Positions 14,492-21,730 of a stretch of DNA of 24,051 nt are shown here, in pieces. Origin of the DNA: Geobacter sp. UBA5730 (lineage in GTDB: Bacteria; Desulfobacterota; Desulfuromonadia; Geobacterales; Pseudopelobacteraceae); contig DIGE01000015.1 in assembly GCA_002419465.1 (NCBI GenBank), positions 2,102 through 26,152 of the forward strand, given 5' to 3'. A program made the translations under genes and the position numbers. Under the pieces are notes generated by a model. The model worked only from the letters and a program-made list of their open reading frames with translations. It was not told where the DNA came from and ran no database searches. Each line of letters opens with the position of its first letter. Within the stretch, counting starts at the first letter, position 1.

Positions 14492-16858
14492 CTATTCCAG
14501 TTCTGCAATGGTGGCGCCATCGCGCCCTTCATGGGGGCCACCGGGCCGGAATGAGGAGACCTGGGGGTGACGGCCCAAAAATTCCCGTACCGCCTGCTGC
14601 AGCACGCCGCTGCCAAGGCCATGCACGATGCGCAGCTCCCTCTGGCCGGCCAGTACAGCCTGATCAATAGAGACTTCCAGCTCTGACAGCGCCTCATCTA
14701 CCCGCTTGCCGATCAGTTTGAGTTCGGCAGGGCAGGCTTCCGAGGGCAGCGTGGGGGTGTGCTGAAATCTGGCCGGACGTGACTGGGGCGTTGCCGCCGT
14801 CTGCTGCCGCGGCGCCAGCCCGTGCAGCGGCACCTCCAGCTCGATGCTGCCAGCCCGGACCCGTGCCTTTTGCCGGGCCTGATCCACCGCCACAATGGTT
14901 GCGTCACGCCCCAGCGAGCGGACATGGATCAATTGGCCGGGCAGCAGCGCCTCACCAGGCAGTGTCTGCCCTGAGGGGGCAAAGGCCGCCTCCAGTTCCC
15001 TGGTGCGCTCCCGCAGCTTTTCGGCCGTCTGCTTGCGTTGCTCCTTGCGATACTCATCCAGCAGGCTGTTCAGTTCGCGGCGGGCTGCAGTCACCACCCC
15101 GCGGGCCTCTTCGCGTCCCTGTTCGACAATTCTGCGGCGCAGTTCTTCCAGTTCATGTTTCTGCTGTTCCAGTGCCTGAGCCTGTTGCTCCAGCAGCAGC
15201 CGTCCACGTTGCTGGTCGGCAAGCTCGGTTGCCAGGGCGTTGCGTTTCTGGCGCAACTCCTCGATCACCCCGGCAAAGGCGGTGCCGGCATCCCCCAGCA
15301 GCTCGCGGGCAAAGGCCAGCACCGGCTCCGGCAGGCCATAGCGCCGGGCGGTCTCCAGGGCGTGGGATTGGCCCGGTTCGCCCATCACCAGGCGGTAGCG
15401 AGGGGTCCAGGTGGCGCTGTCAAACTCCATGCCGGCGTTCTGCATGCCGGCTGAGCGCTGCACAAAGCCGACGATTTCGGTCAGGTGGGTGGTGGCCATC
15501 ACCACAGCCCCCCGGCTCTGCAACTCATGCAGCACGGCGCAACCGATGGCCGCCCCCTGCAGCGGTTCGGTGCCGGTGCCCAGTTCATCCAGCAGCACCA
15601 GACTGCGTTGTCCTGTCTGCTCGAGAATGCGAGCGATGCCGGCCACATGGGCCGAAAAGGTGGACAGGCTGTGTTCGATGGACTGCTCGTCGCCGATGTC
15701 CACCAGCAGGCAGTCCAGCAGCGGAATGGCCGAGGAGGGGGAGGCCGGTATCGGTATTCCGGCCAGGGCCATGGCGGCGATCAGGCCGACGGTTTTCAGG
15801 GCGATGGTTTTGCCGCCGGCGTTGGGGCCGCTGATGGCCAGTACCTGCGGGGCCGCTTCCCCGGAGCCTAACGCTATGTCGAGCGGTACGATTGGCGTTG
15901 TATCCTGCTGCTTGGCACGCAGGGCCAGCAGCAGCGGGTGGCGGGCCGACAGTAACCGCAGTGCGCCGGTCTCTGACAGTTCAGGCATGGCCAGGTTGAA
16001 CTGTTCGGCATAGCTGGCGATGCTGTCCAGCCGGTCCAGTTCAACCAGGGTGCCGAAACAGGCATTGATCCGTTCTGCGTCTTCGCGAATCCAGGCGGAA
16101 AGCCGCCGCAGGATGCGAATCTCTTCGGCTTTCTCTTCGGCCGACAGGTTTTCCAGTTCGTTGACGAACGGGATGATCTCCAGCGGCTCCATGAAGGCGG
16201 TCTCGCCGGAGGAGGAAACGTCATGCACCACGCCCGGCACCATTCCCTTGGAGTCCATTCGCACCGGTATTACCCAACGGCCTGAGCGGATGGTGATAAA
16301 GTCATCCTGCAGGAAAATGGCGGTTTCGTGTTTTCTGACAAACTCTTCCAGCTTTTTACGAACCCGGGCAGCCAGGCTGCGCTTGCTCTTGCGGATTTCG
16401 GCCAGTTCCCGTGAGGCGCTGTCCAGGATGTTGCCCTCATCGTCGAGGGTGGCGGCCAGCGGTTCCAGGATGTCGCTGAAACTCAGCGCCGCCGGTTCAA
16501 GGTCTTTCAGCAGCGGGATATCCTGGCGGGGAGCGAACTGTTGGGCCAGCTCGGTCAGGGAAGCCAGCACCGGGATGAATTCGAGCAGTGCCAGCGGTGG
16601 CAGGATGGCGCCATCCGGCCGGACCTGTTCAAGCAGGGGGCGGATATCCGAAAACGCTGTAATCCGCAGGGAGATGCGCTGCCGCGCCAGCACTCGGATC
16701 TCTTCCACCCGTCCCCAATCCAGGCGGATGCGGCCAGGGTCAGACAGGGGCGCCATGGCGAGGATCGTGGCAGCGGTGCTCTGGCTGCGGGCATGGCTGG
16801 CAACCAGGCGCAGCAGCTTATCGAATTCAAGGCGTCGTAAGGTTTCGGCAGGTATCAT
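14492..16858 (-). CDS. mutS2: MutS2 ATPase/Smr-domain protein
   Basis: 788 residues, full length, ATG 16858. It lacks the mismatch-recognition domain of MutS. Order: helical core and clamp (about 1-310; VPVRMDSKGMVPGVVHDVSSSGETAFMEP in part), ATPase with Walker A GPNAGGKT (about 343) and LVLLDELGTGTEP, a long coiled coil (about 530-620), a KOW/SH3-like strand region (PGQLIHVRSLGRDATIV) and a C-terminal Smr domain (about 714-786) with IVHGLGSGVLQQAV. The LDLRG motif of Smr nucleases is replaced here by LKLIGKR, so nuclease activity is doubtful. MutS2 was linked to recombination control and more recently to splitting collided ribosomes. Its start overlaps the stop of the GGQ protein gene (ATGA), implying joint translation. 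Confidence 0.96.
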   Translation of the reverse strand: MIPAETLRRLEFDKLLRLVASHARSQSTAATILAMAPLSDPGRIRLDWGRVEEIRVLARQRISLRITAFSDIRPLLEQVRPDGAILPPLALLEFIPVLASLTELAQQFAPRQDIPLLKDLEPAALSFSDILEPLAATLDDEGNILDSASRELAEIRKSKRSLAARVRKKLEEFVRKHETAIFLQDDFITIRSGRWVIPVRMDSKGMVPGVVHDVSSSGETAFMEPLEIIPFVNELENLSAEEKAEEIRILRRLSAWIREDAERINACFGTLVELDRLDSIASYAEQFNLAMPELSETGALRLLSARHPLLLALRAKQQDTTPIVPLDIALGSGEAAPQVLAISGPNAGGKTIALKTVGLIAAMALAGIPIPASPSSAIPLLDCLLVDIGDEQSIEHSLSTFSAHVAGIARILEQTGQRSLVLLDELGTGTEPLQGAAIGCAVLHELQSRGAVVMATTHLTEIVGFVQRSAGMQNAGMEFDSATWTPRYRLVMGEPGQSHALETARRYGLPEPVLAFARELLGDAGTAFAGVIEELRQKRNALATELADQQRGRLLLEQQAQALEQQKHELEELRRRIVEQGREEARGVVTAARRELNSLLDEYRKEQRKQTAEKLRERTRELEAAFAPSGQTLPGEALLPGQLIHVRSLGRDATIVAVDQARQKARVRAGSIELEVPLHGLAPRQQTAATPQSRPARFQHTPTLPSEACPAELKLIGKRVDEALSELEVSIDQAVLAGQRELRIVHGLGSGVLQQAVREFLGRHPQVSSFRPGGPHEGRDGATIAELE

Positions 16859-17229
16859 GGGTTCACTGGTGCAGGGGCTGCTGATGCGGAGCGGCGCTGT
16901 CTGCGGGCTTTCTGTTTGCGTAGTTTTGTGGTGCGGGCATCCTCGGCGGTGGGCAAACCGCGGGAACGGGCGATCTTTTCCAGCAGTTCCCGGCGGGCCA
17001 GGAAGCGGTTTAAGGACTGGCTGCGTTCACGGCCACAGCGGGCCTCGATGCCGCTGGGCAGATGACGGACCTGTGCGCAACTGGCGGTCTTGTTGACATG
17101 CTGGCCACCCCGGCCCGATGAACGGACAAAACGTTCCTCAAGATCCTCTTCACGCACTTCCAGCTCGGCCATGCGTCGTAACAGCCAGCGGTTTTTTTCC
17201 TCACTGACAGCAAAGGCCGGGGGCTGCAT
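16855..17229 (-). CDS. Release-factor-like GGQ protein (stand-alone peptidyl-tRNA hydrolase domain, ArfB/MTRFR type)
   Basis: 124 residues from ATG 17229. The central motif RSSGRGGQHVNKTAS holds the catalytic GGQ (41-43) of class I release factors. The codon-reading domains are absent. After the RF-1 core (ERSQSLNRFLARRELLEKI) comes a very basic tail (RTTKLRKQKARRQRR), as in ribosome-rescue factors ArfB/YaeJ and the mitochondrial MTRFR. Such proteins release nascent chains from ribosomes or large subunits that have no stop codon in the A site. The start overlaps the EAL/HDOD stop by one base (TGATG) and the stop overlaps the mutS2 start. Which of the two rescue families it is closest to cannot be settled by eye. 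Confidence 0.9.
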   Translation of the reverse strand: MQPPAFAVSEEKNRWLLRRMAELEVREEDLEERFVRSSGRGGQHVNKTASCAQVRHLPSGIEARCGRERSQSLNRFLARRELLEKIARSRGLPTAEDARTTKLRKQKARRQRRSASAAPAPVNP

Positions 17230-18461
17230 CACGCCGAGCCCTGCTGCCAGCCGTAGGCCTTGACCTGGGCTTCCAGCACCGCCTGATAGGGGATGGACAT
17301 CTCGCCCAACAGCGCGGCTGCCGTCATGAAATCTGCCTGTTCCAGGGCCTCGGTCAGGGCCAGGCATCTGCCGAAGGCGCCTTCGCGCCGCAGCAGGGCC
17401 TGCTGCACCTCATCGGACAGGTTCAGCTCCTCGGCAATCTGATCCATCGGAATGTTGTAGAGTGATTCCAAAAGCGACAGAATCCCGGTCATGAAAGCCT
17501 GGTCTGGCGCATCCTTGTTGCCACGCAAAAGCGGGTAGATCTGGGCCAATTGCTCCATGAAGCCGCCCCGTACGGCGGCCATATCCACCAGCGGGTTTTC
17601 CAGGGCATGGCTGTCATCGGAGGCGAACAGGGCCAGCTGGACCCAGCGTTTAATCTGGGCCCGGCCCAGCATGCTGATGGCATGCCGAACGGTCTGGATC
17701 TTCTGCAGACCGGCAAATGAGACCGAGTTGACCAGCAGCAGCAGTTTGTACGTCAGGCCGGGGCTGGCGCGAAAGGTTTTTTCGATCTCTTCGATCTCGT
17801 CGTCATCCATCAGCTGGCGCATCAATCGCAGCAGGGCAGCGCCGCCTTCATCAATCTTCCGTTTTTCGATCAGGGACGGTTTGGCAAAGTAGTAGCCCTG
17901 AAAATAGTCAAAGCCCAGATCCAGACACTTGAGGAACTCTTGCTTGCTTTCCACCTTTTCAGCCAGCAGTTTGAATGGGTACCCCCGGTACTGTTCGATA
18001 ACCGGCCCCAGGGTGTCCACCGGGGTGGCCATCAGGTCCACCTTGACGATCTCCACCAGTTGATACAACTCTTCATAGGCCGGGCTGAACGCGTGGTCGT
18101 CCAGGGCAAGCACAAAGCCGGCTTCCTTAAGCTCGCGGCAACGTTCGATCAGCTCCGGCGTCAGCTCCAGGGTTTCCAGCAGCTCCAACACCACCAGTTC
18201 TTTGGGCAATAGCTCCAGGGAGTCGCTCATCAGGATGTCCCGCTCCATGTTGATGAATCCCAGATGCTTTCCCAGGATCTGCTGGATGCCGAAGCCGGCC
18301 AGGGTGTTGAGTATCACGCTGGCGGTGGCCTGGGAGGCGTCGCTGACGTTGGCGGCAGTCAGGGATTGGGCCGAGCGGAACAGCAGTTCGTAGGCGTAGA
18401 CCTGCTCGTCACGGTTCAGGATCGGTTGACGGCCGACCAGGTATTTCTGCTGTGCTTCCAT
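17229..18461 (-). CDS. EAL-like/HDOD domain signalling protein (YuxH/CdgJ type)
   Basis: 410 residues from ATG 18461; longer readings reach 18599 but cross the promoter and have no family match. The N-terminal EAL-like domain (about 1-200) keeps many catalytic positions in altered settings: YELLFR for EALLR, FINMER, VLELLE, LALDDHAF in place of DDFGTG, VKVDL, LAEKVES in place of EGVE, and YFQGYYFAKP. The C-terminal HDOD domain (about 205-400; LLLLVNSVSFAGLQKIQTV, HAISMLGRAQIKRW) is a degenerate HD fold. Proteins of this type usually act as c-di-GMP-linked regulators, often without enzyme activity, affecting motility or biofilm. It is the first gene of the operon with the GGQ protein, mutS2, HNH and HAD genes. 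Confidence 0.92.
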   Translation of the reverse strand: MEAQQKYLVGRQPILNRDEQVYAYELLFRSAQSLTAANVSDASQATASVILNTLAGFGIQQILGKHLGFINMERDILMSDSLELLPKELVVLELLETLELTPELIERCRELKEAGFVLALDDHAFSPAYEELYQLVEIVKVDLMATPVDTLGPVIEQYRGYPFKLLAEKVESKQEFLKCLDLGFDYFQGYYFAKPSLIEKRKIDEGGAALLRLMRQLMDDDEIEEIEKTFRASPGLTYKLLLLVNSVSFAGLQKIQTVRHAISMLGRAQIKRWVQLALFASDDSHALENPLVDMAAVRGGFMEQLAQIYPLLRGNKDAPDQAFMTGILSLLESLYNIPMDQIAEELNLSDEVQQALLRREGAFGRCLALTEALEQADFMTAAALLGEMSIPYQAVLEAQVKAYGWQQGSA

Positions 18462-18515
18462 GGGGTTCCGTTTGATGCTGATGGATTTGAGGCGTTTGTT
18501 GACGAAATTGGATGA

Positions 18516-18544
18516 AGTATACGTGAACTTCTTGCCAAGTTCAA
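18516..18544 (-). promoter_or_regulatory. Candidate sigma-70 promoter of the EAL/HDOD-mutS2 operon
   Basis: On the minus strand TTGAAC (18544-18539), a 17-base spacer, then TATACT (18521-18516). The -10 box matches 5 of 6 and the start would leave a leader of about 45 bases before ATG 18461. Confidence 0.6.
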
Positions 18545-18569
18545 TGATTGGGACTGCCATGCAGGGTAG

Positions 18570-18598
18570 TTGCCGCGGGTCGGTAAACGTGGTATACA
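18570..18598 (+). promoter_or_regulatory. Candidate sigma-70 promoter of the acyltransferase operon
   Basis: TTGCCG (18570-18575), 17 bases, TATACA (18593-18598, within TATACAAT). It lies about 55 bases before GTG 18653 and runs divergently from the EAL/HDOD promoter 26 bases away. Confidence 0.5.
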
Positions 18599-18652
18599 AT
18601 CCGTCGGCCTGTGTCGTGCCGTACTACTGAATTTTATTGAAAGGTCTCAGCG

Positions 18653-19312
18653 GTGACAGTCTCGTTTGCCCGTCGTTTATGGATTACCTTTTCGGCCTAC
18701 GTGATCGGCTGTTATGCCTCGGTGTTGAACCGTCTGAAGGTGAAAGGGGCGCAGCACATCCCGTCCCGCGGCGGCGTGCTGCTGGCCTCGAACCATATCT
18801 CCGCCCATGAAACTATTTTTCTGCCGTGGGCGGTGCTGGGTTCTCACCCCTTTCAAATGGTGTGGGCCCCGGCCAAAGAGGAACTGTTCCGCAAGACCAT
18901 TCCGCGCCTGCTCTATTCATCGTGGGGCGCCTTTCCGGTGCGGCGCGGGCGGGATGTCAAGGCCGGCAAGGTGTTGAACGATCTGTTGGCCGATCAAAAG
19001 GTGATGCTGTTTCCCGAAGGCACCCGCCATCAGGATGGCCGTCTGGGGCCTGGCAACCGCGGGGTTGGCAAGGTGATTTACGACACCCGTCCCACGGTGA
19101 TCCCCACCGCCCTGATCGGTCTGAACCACTGGAAGTTTCCCAGTTTTGGTGCCAAGGGGGCGATTGTGTTCGGTCCTCCGCTTAATTTTGATGATCTGTT
19201 CGCGCTGGGCGATCAGCGCGAGACCCACCAGTTGATCGTGGAGCGGGTGATGGAGGGGATTGCTGACGTGCTGAAGCAGGAAGGGGCCTATGTCGGGCGC
19301 GCAGAAAAGTAA
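18653..19312 (+). CDS. plsC: PlsC-type 1-acyl-glycerol-3-phosphate acyltransferase
   Basis: 219 residues from GTG 18653, with AAAGG about 8 bases upstream. Acyltransferase block 1 reads SNHISAHE (H48, E53) where the family consensus is NHx4D, so the aspartate is replaced by glutamate. Block 2 is WGAFPVRRG, block 3 is FPEGTR (120-125) and block 4 is VIPTALIG. The N-terminal stretch (WITFSAYVIGCYASVLN) is a membrane-associated helix. The enzyme transfers an acyl chain to lysophosphatidic acid in phospholipid synthesis; related proteins acylate other lysolipids. The H-x4-E change keeps an acidic residue, so activity may persist. A palindromic element begins at its stop codon. Confidence 0.9.
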   Translation: MTVSFARRLWITFSAYVIGCYASVLNRLKVKGAQHIPSRGGVLLASNHISAHETIFLPWAVLGSHPFQMVWAPAKEELFRKTIPRLLYSSWGAFPVRRGRDVKAGKVLNDLLADQKVMLFPEGTRHQDGRLGPGNRGVGKVIYDTRPTVIPTALIGLNHWKFPSFGAKGAIVFGPPLNFDDLFALGDQRETHQLIVERVMEGIADVLKQEGAYVGRAEK

Positions 19313-19435
19313 GGAAACGGTTCTTTTCCGCCCTGGCTGCGTCACGCATCGTGATTGTTTGTGCGACGTACTCTCAAGTACGCCTCCGCACAATCGCTCA
19401 CGTTCCTGCCCAGAGCGAAAAACTCCTCGTTTCCT
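19312..19435. repeat. Palindromic element B (about 124 bp) between plsC and rnhA
   Basis: AGGAAACG (19312-19319) and CGTTTCCT (19428-19435) are perfect inverted repeats. Inside them TTTTCCGCCCTGG (19324-19336) pairs with CCAGAGCGAAAA apart from one-base bulges. The centre, GTGCGACGTACT-ctca-AGTACGCCTCCGCAC, is itself nearly palindromic. Core and size match element A at 13392-13517, while the outer arms differ in sequence. It ends 11 bases before the proposed rnhA start, so it lies in the rnhA leader if transcribed from plsC. Confidence 0.65.
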
Positions 19436-19446
19436 GGATCTATGCT

Positions 19447-19920
19447 GTGAATAACAAACTGACCGAGGTGGAACTGTTCTGTGACGGCGCCTGCAGCGGC
19501 AACCCCGGTCCCGGCGGGTACGGCACCATTCTGCGCTGTCGTGGGCAGGAAAAGGAGCTTTCAGGCAGTGCCGCCGAGACCACCAATAACCGGATGGAAT
19601 TAACCGCCGCCCTGGCCGGTTTGCAGCAGTTGACCCGTCCCTGTCGGGTAACGGTGACCACTGACTCGCAATATCTGGTCAAGGGCATGACCGAGTGGCT
19701 GGCCGGCTGGCAGCGTAACGGCTGGAAAAACAGCAAGAAGGAACCGGTCTTGAACCGGGACCTGTGGGAACAGCTGGTGGGGGCGGCAGCCCCGCATCAG
19801 ATCAGCTGGCAGTGGGTGCGTGGCCATGACGGTCACCTCGAAAACGAACGTTGTGACCTGCTGGCCCGTGAGGCGATTGCCGCTTTCCGGCAGCAGCAGA
19901 ATCAGCAACCAGCCCAGTGA
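19447..19920 (+). CDS. rnhA: Ribonuclease HI
   Basis: 157 residues from GTG 19447. The four acidic catalytic residues are present: D13 in FCDGACSGNPGPGG, E51 in NNRMELTA, D73 in TTDSQYLVKG, D137 in NERCDLLARE; H127 is in VRGHDGH. All lie exactly three residues later than in the E. coli enzyme (10, 48, 70, 134, 124), which supports this start over the in-frame GTG at 19468. The basic handle region GWQRNGWKNSKKEPVLN is also kept. It degrades the RNA strand of RNA-DNA hybrids. The ribosome site is weak, and the palindromic element directly upstream could influence translation. The next gene starts 12 bases after its stop. Confidence 0.95.
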   Translation: MNNKLTEVELFCDGACSGNPGPGGYGTILRCRGQEKELSGSAAETTNNRMELTAALAGLQQLTRPCRVTVTTDSQYLVKGMTEWLAGWQRNGWKNSKKEPVLNRDLWEQLVGAAAPHQISWQWVRGHDGHLENERCDLLAREAIAAFRQQQNQQPAQ

Positions 19921-19932
19921 GACGGGGGTACC

Positions 19933-21486
19933 ATGAAGGACGTTGAAGCTGAAGTCGGCGTAAAGGATATCATCGGGTTCTATATCAAGATCAACGATAG
20001 CGCCCGGGCCAAGAAGGACATGGCCCGGTTGTCGGCCAAGGATAAGGCTTCAGCCTTTTCGCTGATCGCCGAGTCCAATGCCGGCCGTGAGTTCAAGGTT
20101 GAGATCGCCCGTTATTTTGTCAACGATCTTGATGCCCATATCCGGCGCAAGGCCGAGTTGCTGCTTGAGGCGCTGGTGCCGGGCTGGGTTGCCGATCCGG
20201 CCGCCAGTATCCTGCAGCTGCTTCGCTCGGCCGATTCAAAAGGTGTTGCCCGGCGTAATGCGGCAGTCCGTTTTTTGTTCGGCATTGTGGATGCCGACTC
20301 GCTGCGGATCACCCTGATGAGTCTGCTGTCAAGTCGCAACCGCACGCACATTGTCGAGATTATCGACATCCTTGAACAGTACATCGATGCCTCCAACGAC
20401 GAGAACGAACAGGTCAAGATCTTCAACGCCTCTCTGGATATCGTGCTGTCAGACGAAGTGGAGATGTCGGTAAAGCACCATGCCACCAACCTGCTTTCGA
20501 TCTTTTTCAAGAAGGTGTCAACCACCTCGCTGGGCGCCCACCTCAAGGCCAAGTATATCGAACGGCAGGTGGAAAAGGCGGAAAGCGTCTATCGTTTCCT
20601 CTGTAGCGGCACCTGTGGCCTGACCGTCAGTTATCTGGAAGACCTGCTGCGGCCGTTGCAGGATGGCGGCAAGATCTACCAGCTCAAGATCCTGACCTAC
20701 TTCTCATTCCTCCTGGAAAAGACCTGGAATGAGGACGACGTAGACAATTACGTCGATACCTGGCCCGAGAGCTGGGAACCTGAAGATATGACCAAGATGG
20801 ACAAGGTCCGTCGTTTTCGGACCCAGATCCTCAAAGAGGTGGAAGAGCTGTGGGAGTTTAGCGATGATGACGAGGTGCGCACCGCCATCATGTCTGTGGT
20901 CTACAGCGGTCATCCCAGCAAGGCTGAGCTGCTGTCCACGGTCCGCAGCAAGTTGGAATCCGGCAGCCTTTCAGCGGTGGCGCTGGACAAGCTGGCCAGG
21001 ATACTGCACAGCTTCCTGCGAGCTGACGAGCAGACACAACTCAAGCCCCAGGCAGCCAATCTGTTATTGTTCTCCATTGAAGGCGAGCAGCACCACCTGG
21101 CGGCCCTGCGGTTTCTGCGTTTGTATGTCGAGGGGAGCAGTCTCAATCCTGCCGAGCAATCCAGTCTGGCTACCGTAATGGCCCAGTTTGCCGGGCGTGC
21201 CGGCGGGAGTGATGAGCGGATTGCGGCCTGGTATCTGGTCTTTTTACTGGATCCGCAGCGGCTCGAGGATGTGGAGGTACAGAAACAGGTGATGGCGTAT
21301 CTGCGGACGATTGTTGAGCAGGAGGTCGTGCCTGAGCAGTCCAAAACGGTTATGCTGAGTGCGCTGGGGCGTTTTGGTGATAAAGCCAAAACGAGTGATA
21401 AACTAAAAAAAGCAGCCGCCTACCTGGTGTTCAGGCTGCAGAATCCCGGTGTAACCCCCACCTGGGAAAAGATTGAAAAACAATAG
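19933..21486 (+). CDS. Large helical (HEAT/ARM-like solenoid) protein of unknown function
   Basis: 517 residues from ATG 19933, with GACGGGGG upstream. No signal peptide, membrane segment or catalytic motif is seen. The protein is almost all amphipathic helices arranged in loose repeats: pairs such as IARYFVNDLDAHIRRKAELLLEAL (part), VARRNAAVRFLFGIVD, VKHHATNLLSIFFKKV, AVALDKLARILHSFL, LAALRFLRLYVEG and VMLSALGRFGDKAK. This suggests a HEAT-like solenoid used as a protein-binding scaffold. An acidic insertion (about 265-300; EDDVDNYVDTWPESWEPED) interrupts the repeats. I recognise no named family. It follows rnhA by 12 bases and is followed 17 bases later by a 54-aa membrane peptide, so the three are probably cotranscribed. 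Confidence 0.8.
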   Translation: MKDVEAEVGVKDIIGFYIKINDSARAKKDMARLSAKDKASAFSLIAESNAGREFKVEIARYFVNDLDAHIRRKAELLLEALVPGWVADPAASILQLLRSADSKGVARRNAAVRFLFGIVDADSLRITLMSLLSSRNRTHIVEIIDILEQYIDASNDENEQVKIFNASLDIVLSDEVEMSVKHHATNLLSIFFKKVSTTSLGAHLKAKYIERQVEKAESVYRFLCSGTCGLTVSYLEDLLRPLQDGGKIYQLKILTYFSFLLEKTWNEDDVDNYVDTWPESWEPEDMTKMDKVRRFRTQILKEVEELWEFSDDDEVRTAIMSVVYSGHPSKAELLSTVRSKLESGSLSAVALDKLARILHSFLRADEQTQLKPQAANLLLFSIEGEQHHLAALRFLRLYVEGSSLNPAEQSSLATVMAQFAGRAGGSDERIAAWYLVFLLDPQRLEDVEVQKQVMAYLRTIVEQEVVPEQSKTVMLSALGRFGDKAKTSDKLKKAAAYLVFRLQNPGVTPTWEKIEKQ

Positions 21487-21503
21487 GTTCAAAGGAATCC
21501 GCT

Positions 21504-21668
21504 GTGCTGCAACAGTTTGAAAGCCTGGGGATACGCGTCAAGTTGGTGGCCGCCTTTCTGGTCGTGGCTGTTTTCGCCGGTATTCCGGGCGTCGTGGAGT
21601 TCGCCCAGGGTGAGGCCGGTAAACAGGCCACCCCGACAGAGGAACAGACGCCACCACCGGCGAGATAA
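21504..21668 (+). CDS. Small single-pass membrane protein (54 aa), unknown
   Basis: GTG 21504 to TAA 21666-21668, with AAAGGA about 8 bases upstream. The peptide has a short N-terminal part (MLQQFESLGIRVK), one hydrophobic segment (LVAAFLVVAVFAGIPGVV, about 14-31) and a polar tail rich in Glu, Thr and Pro ending TPPPAR. The segment could be a membrane anchor or an uncleaved signal. Reading frame, ribosome site and tight spacing (17 bases) to the solenoid gene support a real gene. Function is unknown; small membrane proteins of this kind often bind and tune a larger partner, and the solenoid protein is the obvious candidate. Confidence 0.6.
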   Translation: MLQQFESLGIRVKLVAAFLVVAVFAGIPGVVEFAQGEAGKQATPTEEQTPPPAR

Positions 21669-21694
21669 CGGAGCATATTCACCGGATCACTCAG

Positions 21695-21730
21695 CGCCCT
21701 TTTTCGTGTTCAGCGGGCGGGGAAAGGGCG
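21695..21730. terminator. Hairpin between convergent genes, possible two-way terminator
   Basis: CGCCCTTT (21695-21702) pairs perfectly with AAAGGGCG (21723-21730) around a 20-base loop. It directly abuts the stop codon of the EAL gene at 21731. Neither strand has a good T-tract after the stem, so a Rho-independent role is uncertain. Confidence 0.4.

Noticed and set aside
14779..15834. A 351-codon plus-strand ORF inside mutS2
   Set aside because: It is the antisense shadow of a well-conserved mutS2 coding region in GC-rich DNA; its translation is Pro/Arg/Ala-rich and resembles nothing.
13392..19435. Reading elements A and B as a CRISPR or as insertion-sequence ends
   Set aside because: There are only two copies, 6 kb apart, without spacers, transposase or target-site duplications; they look like REP-type palindromes.
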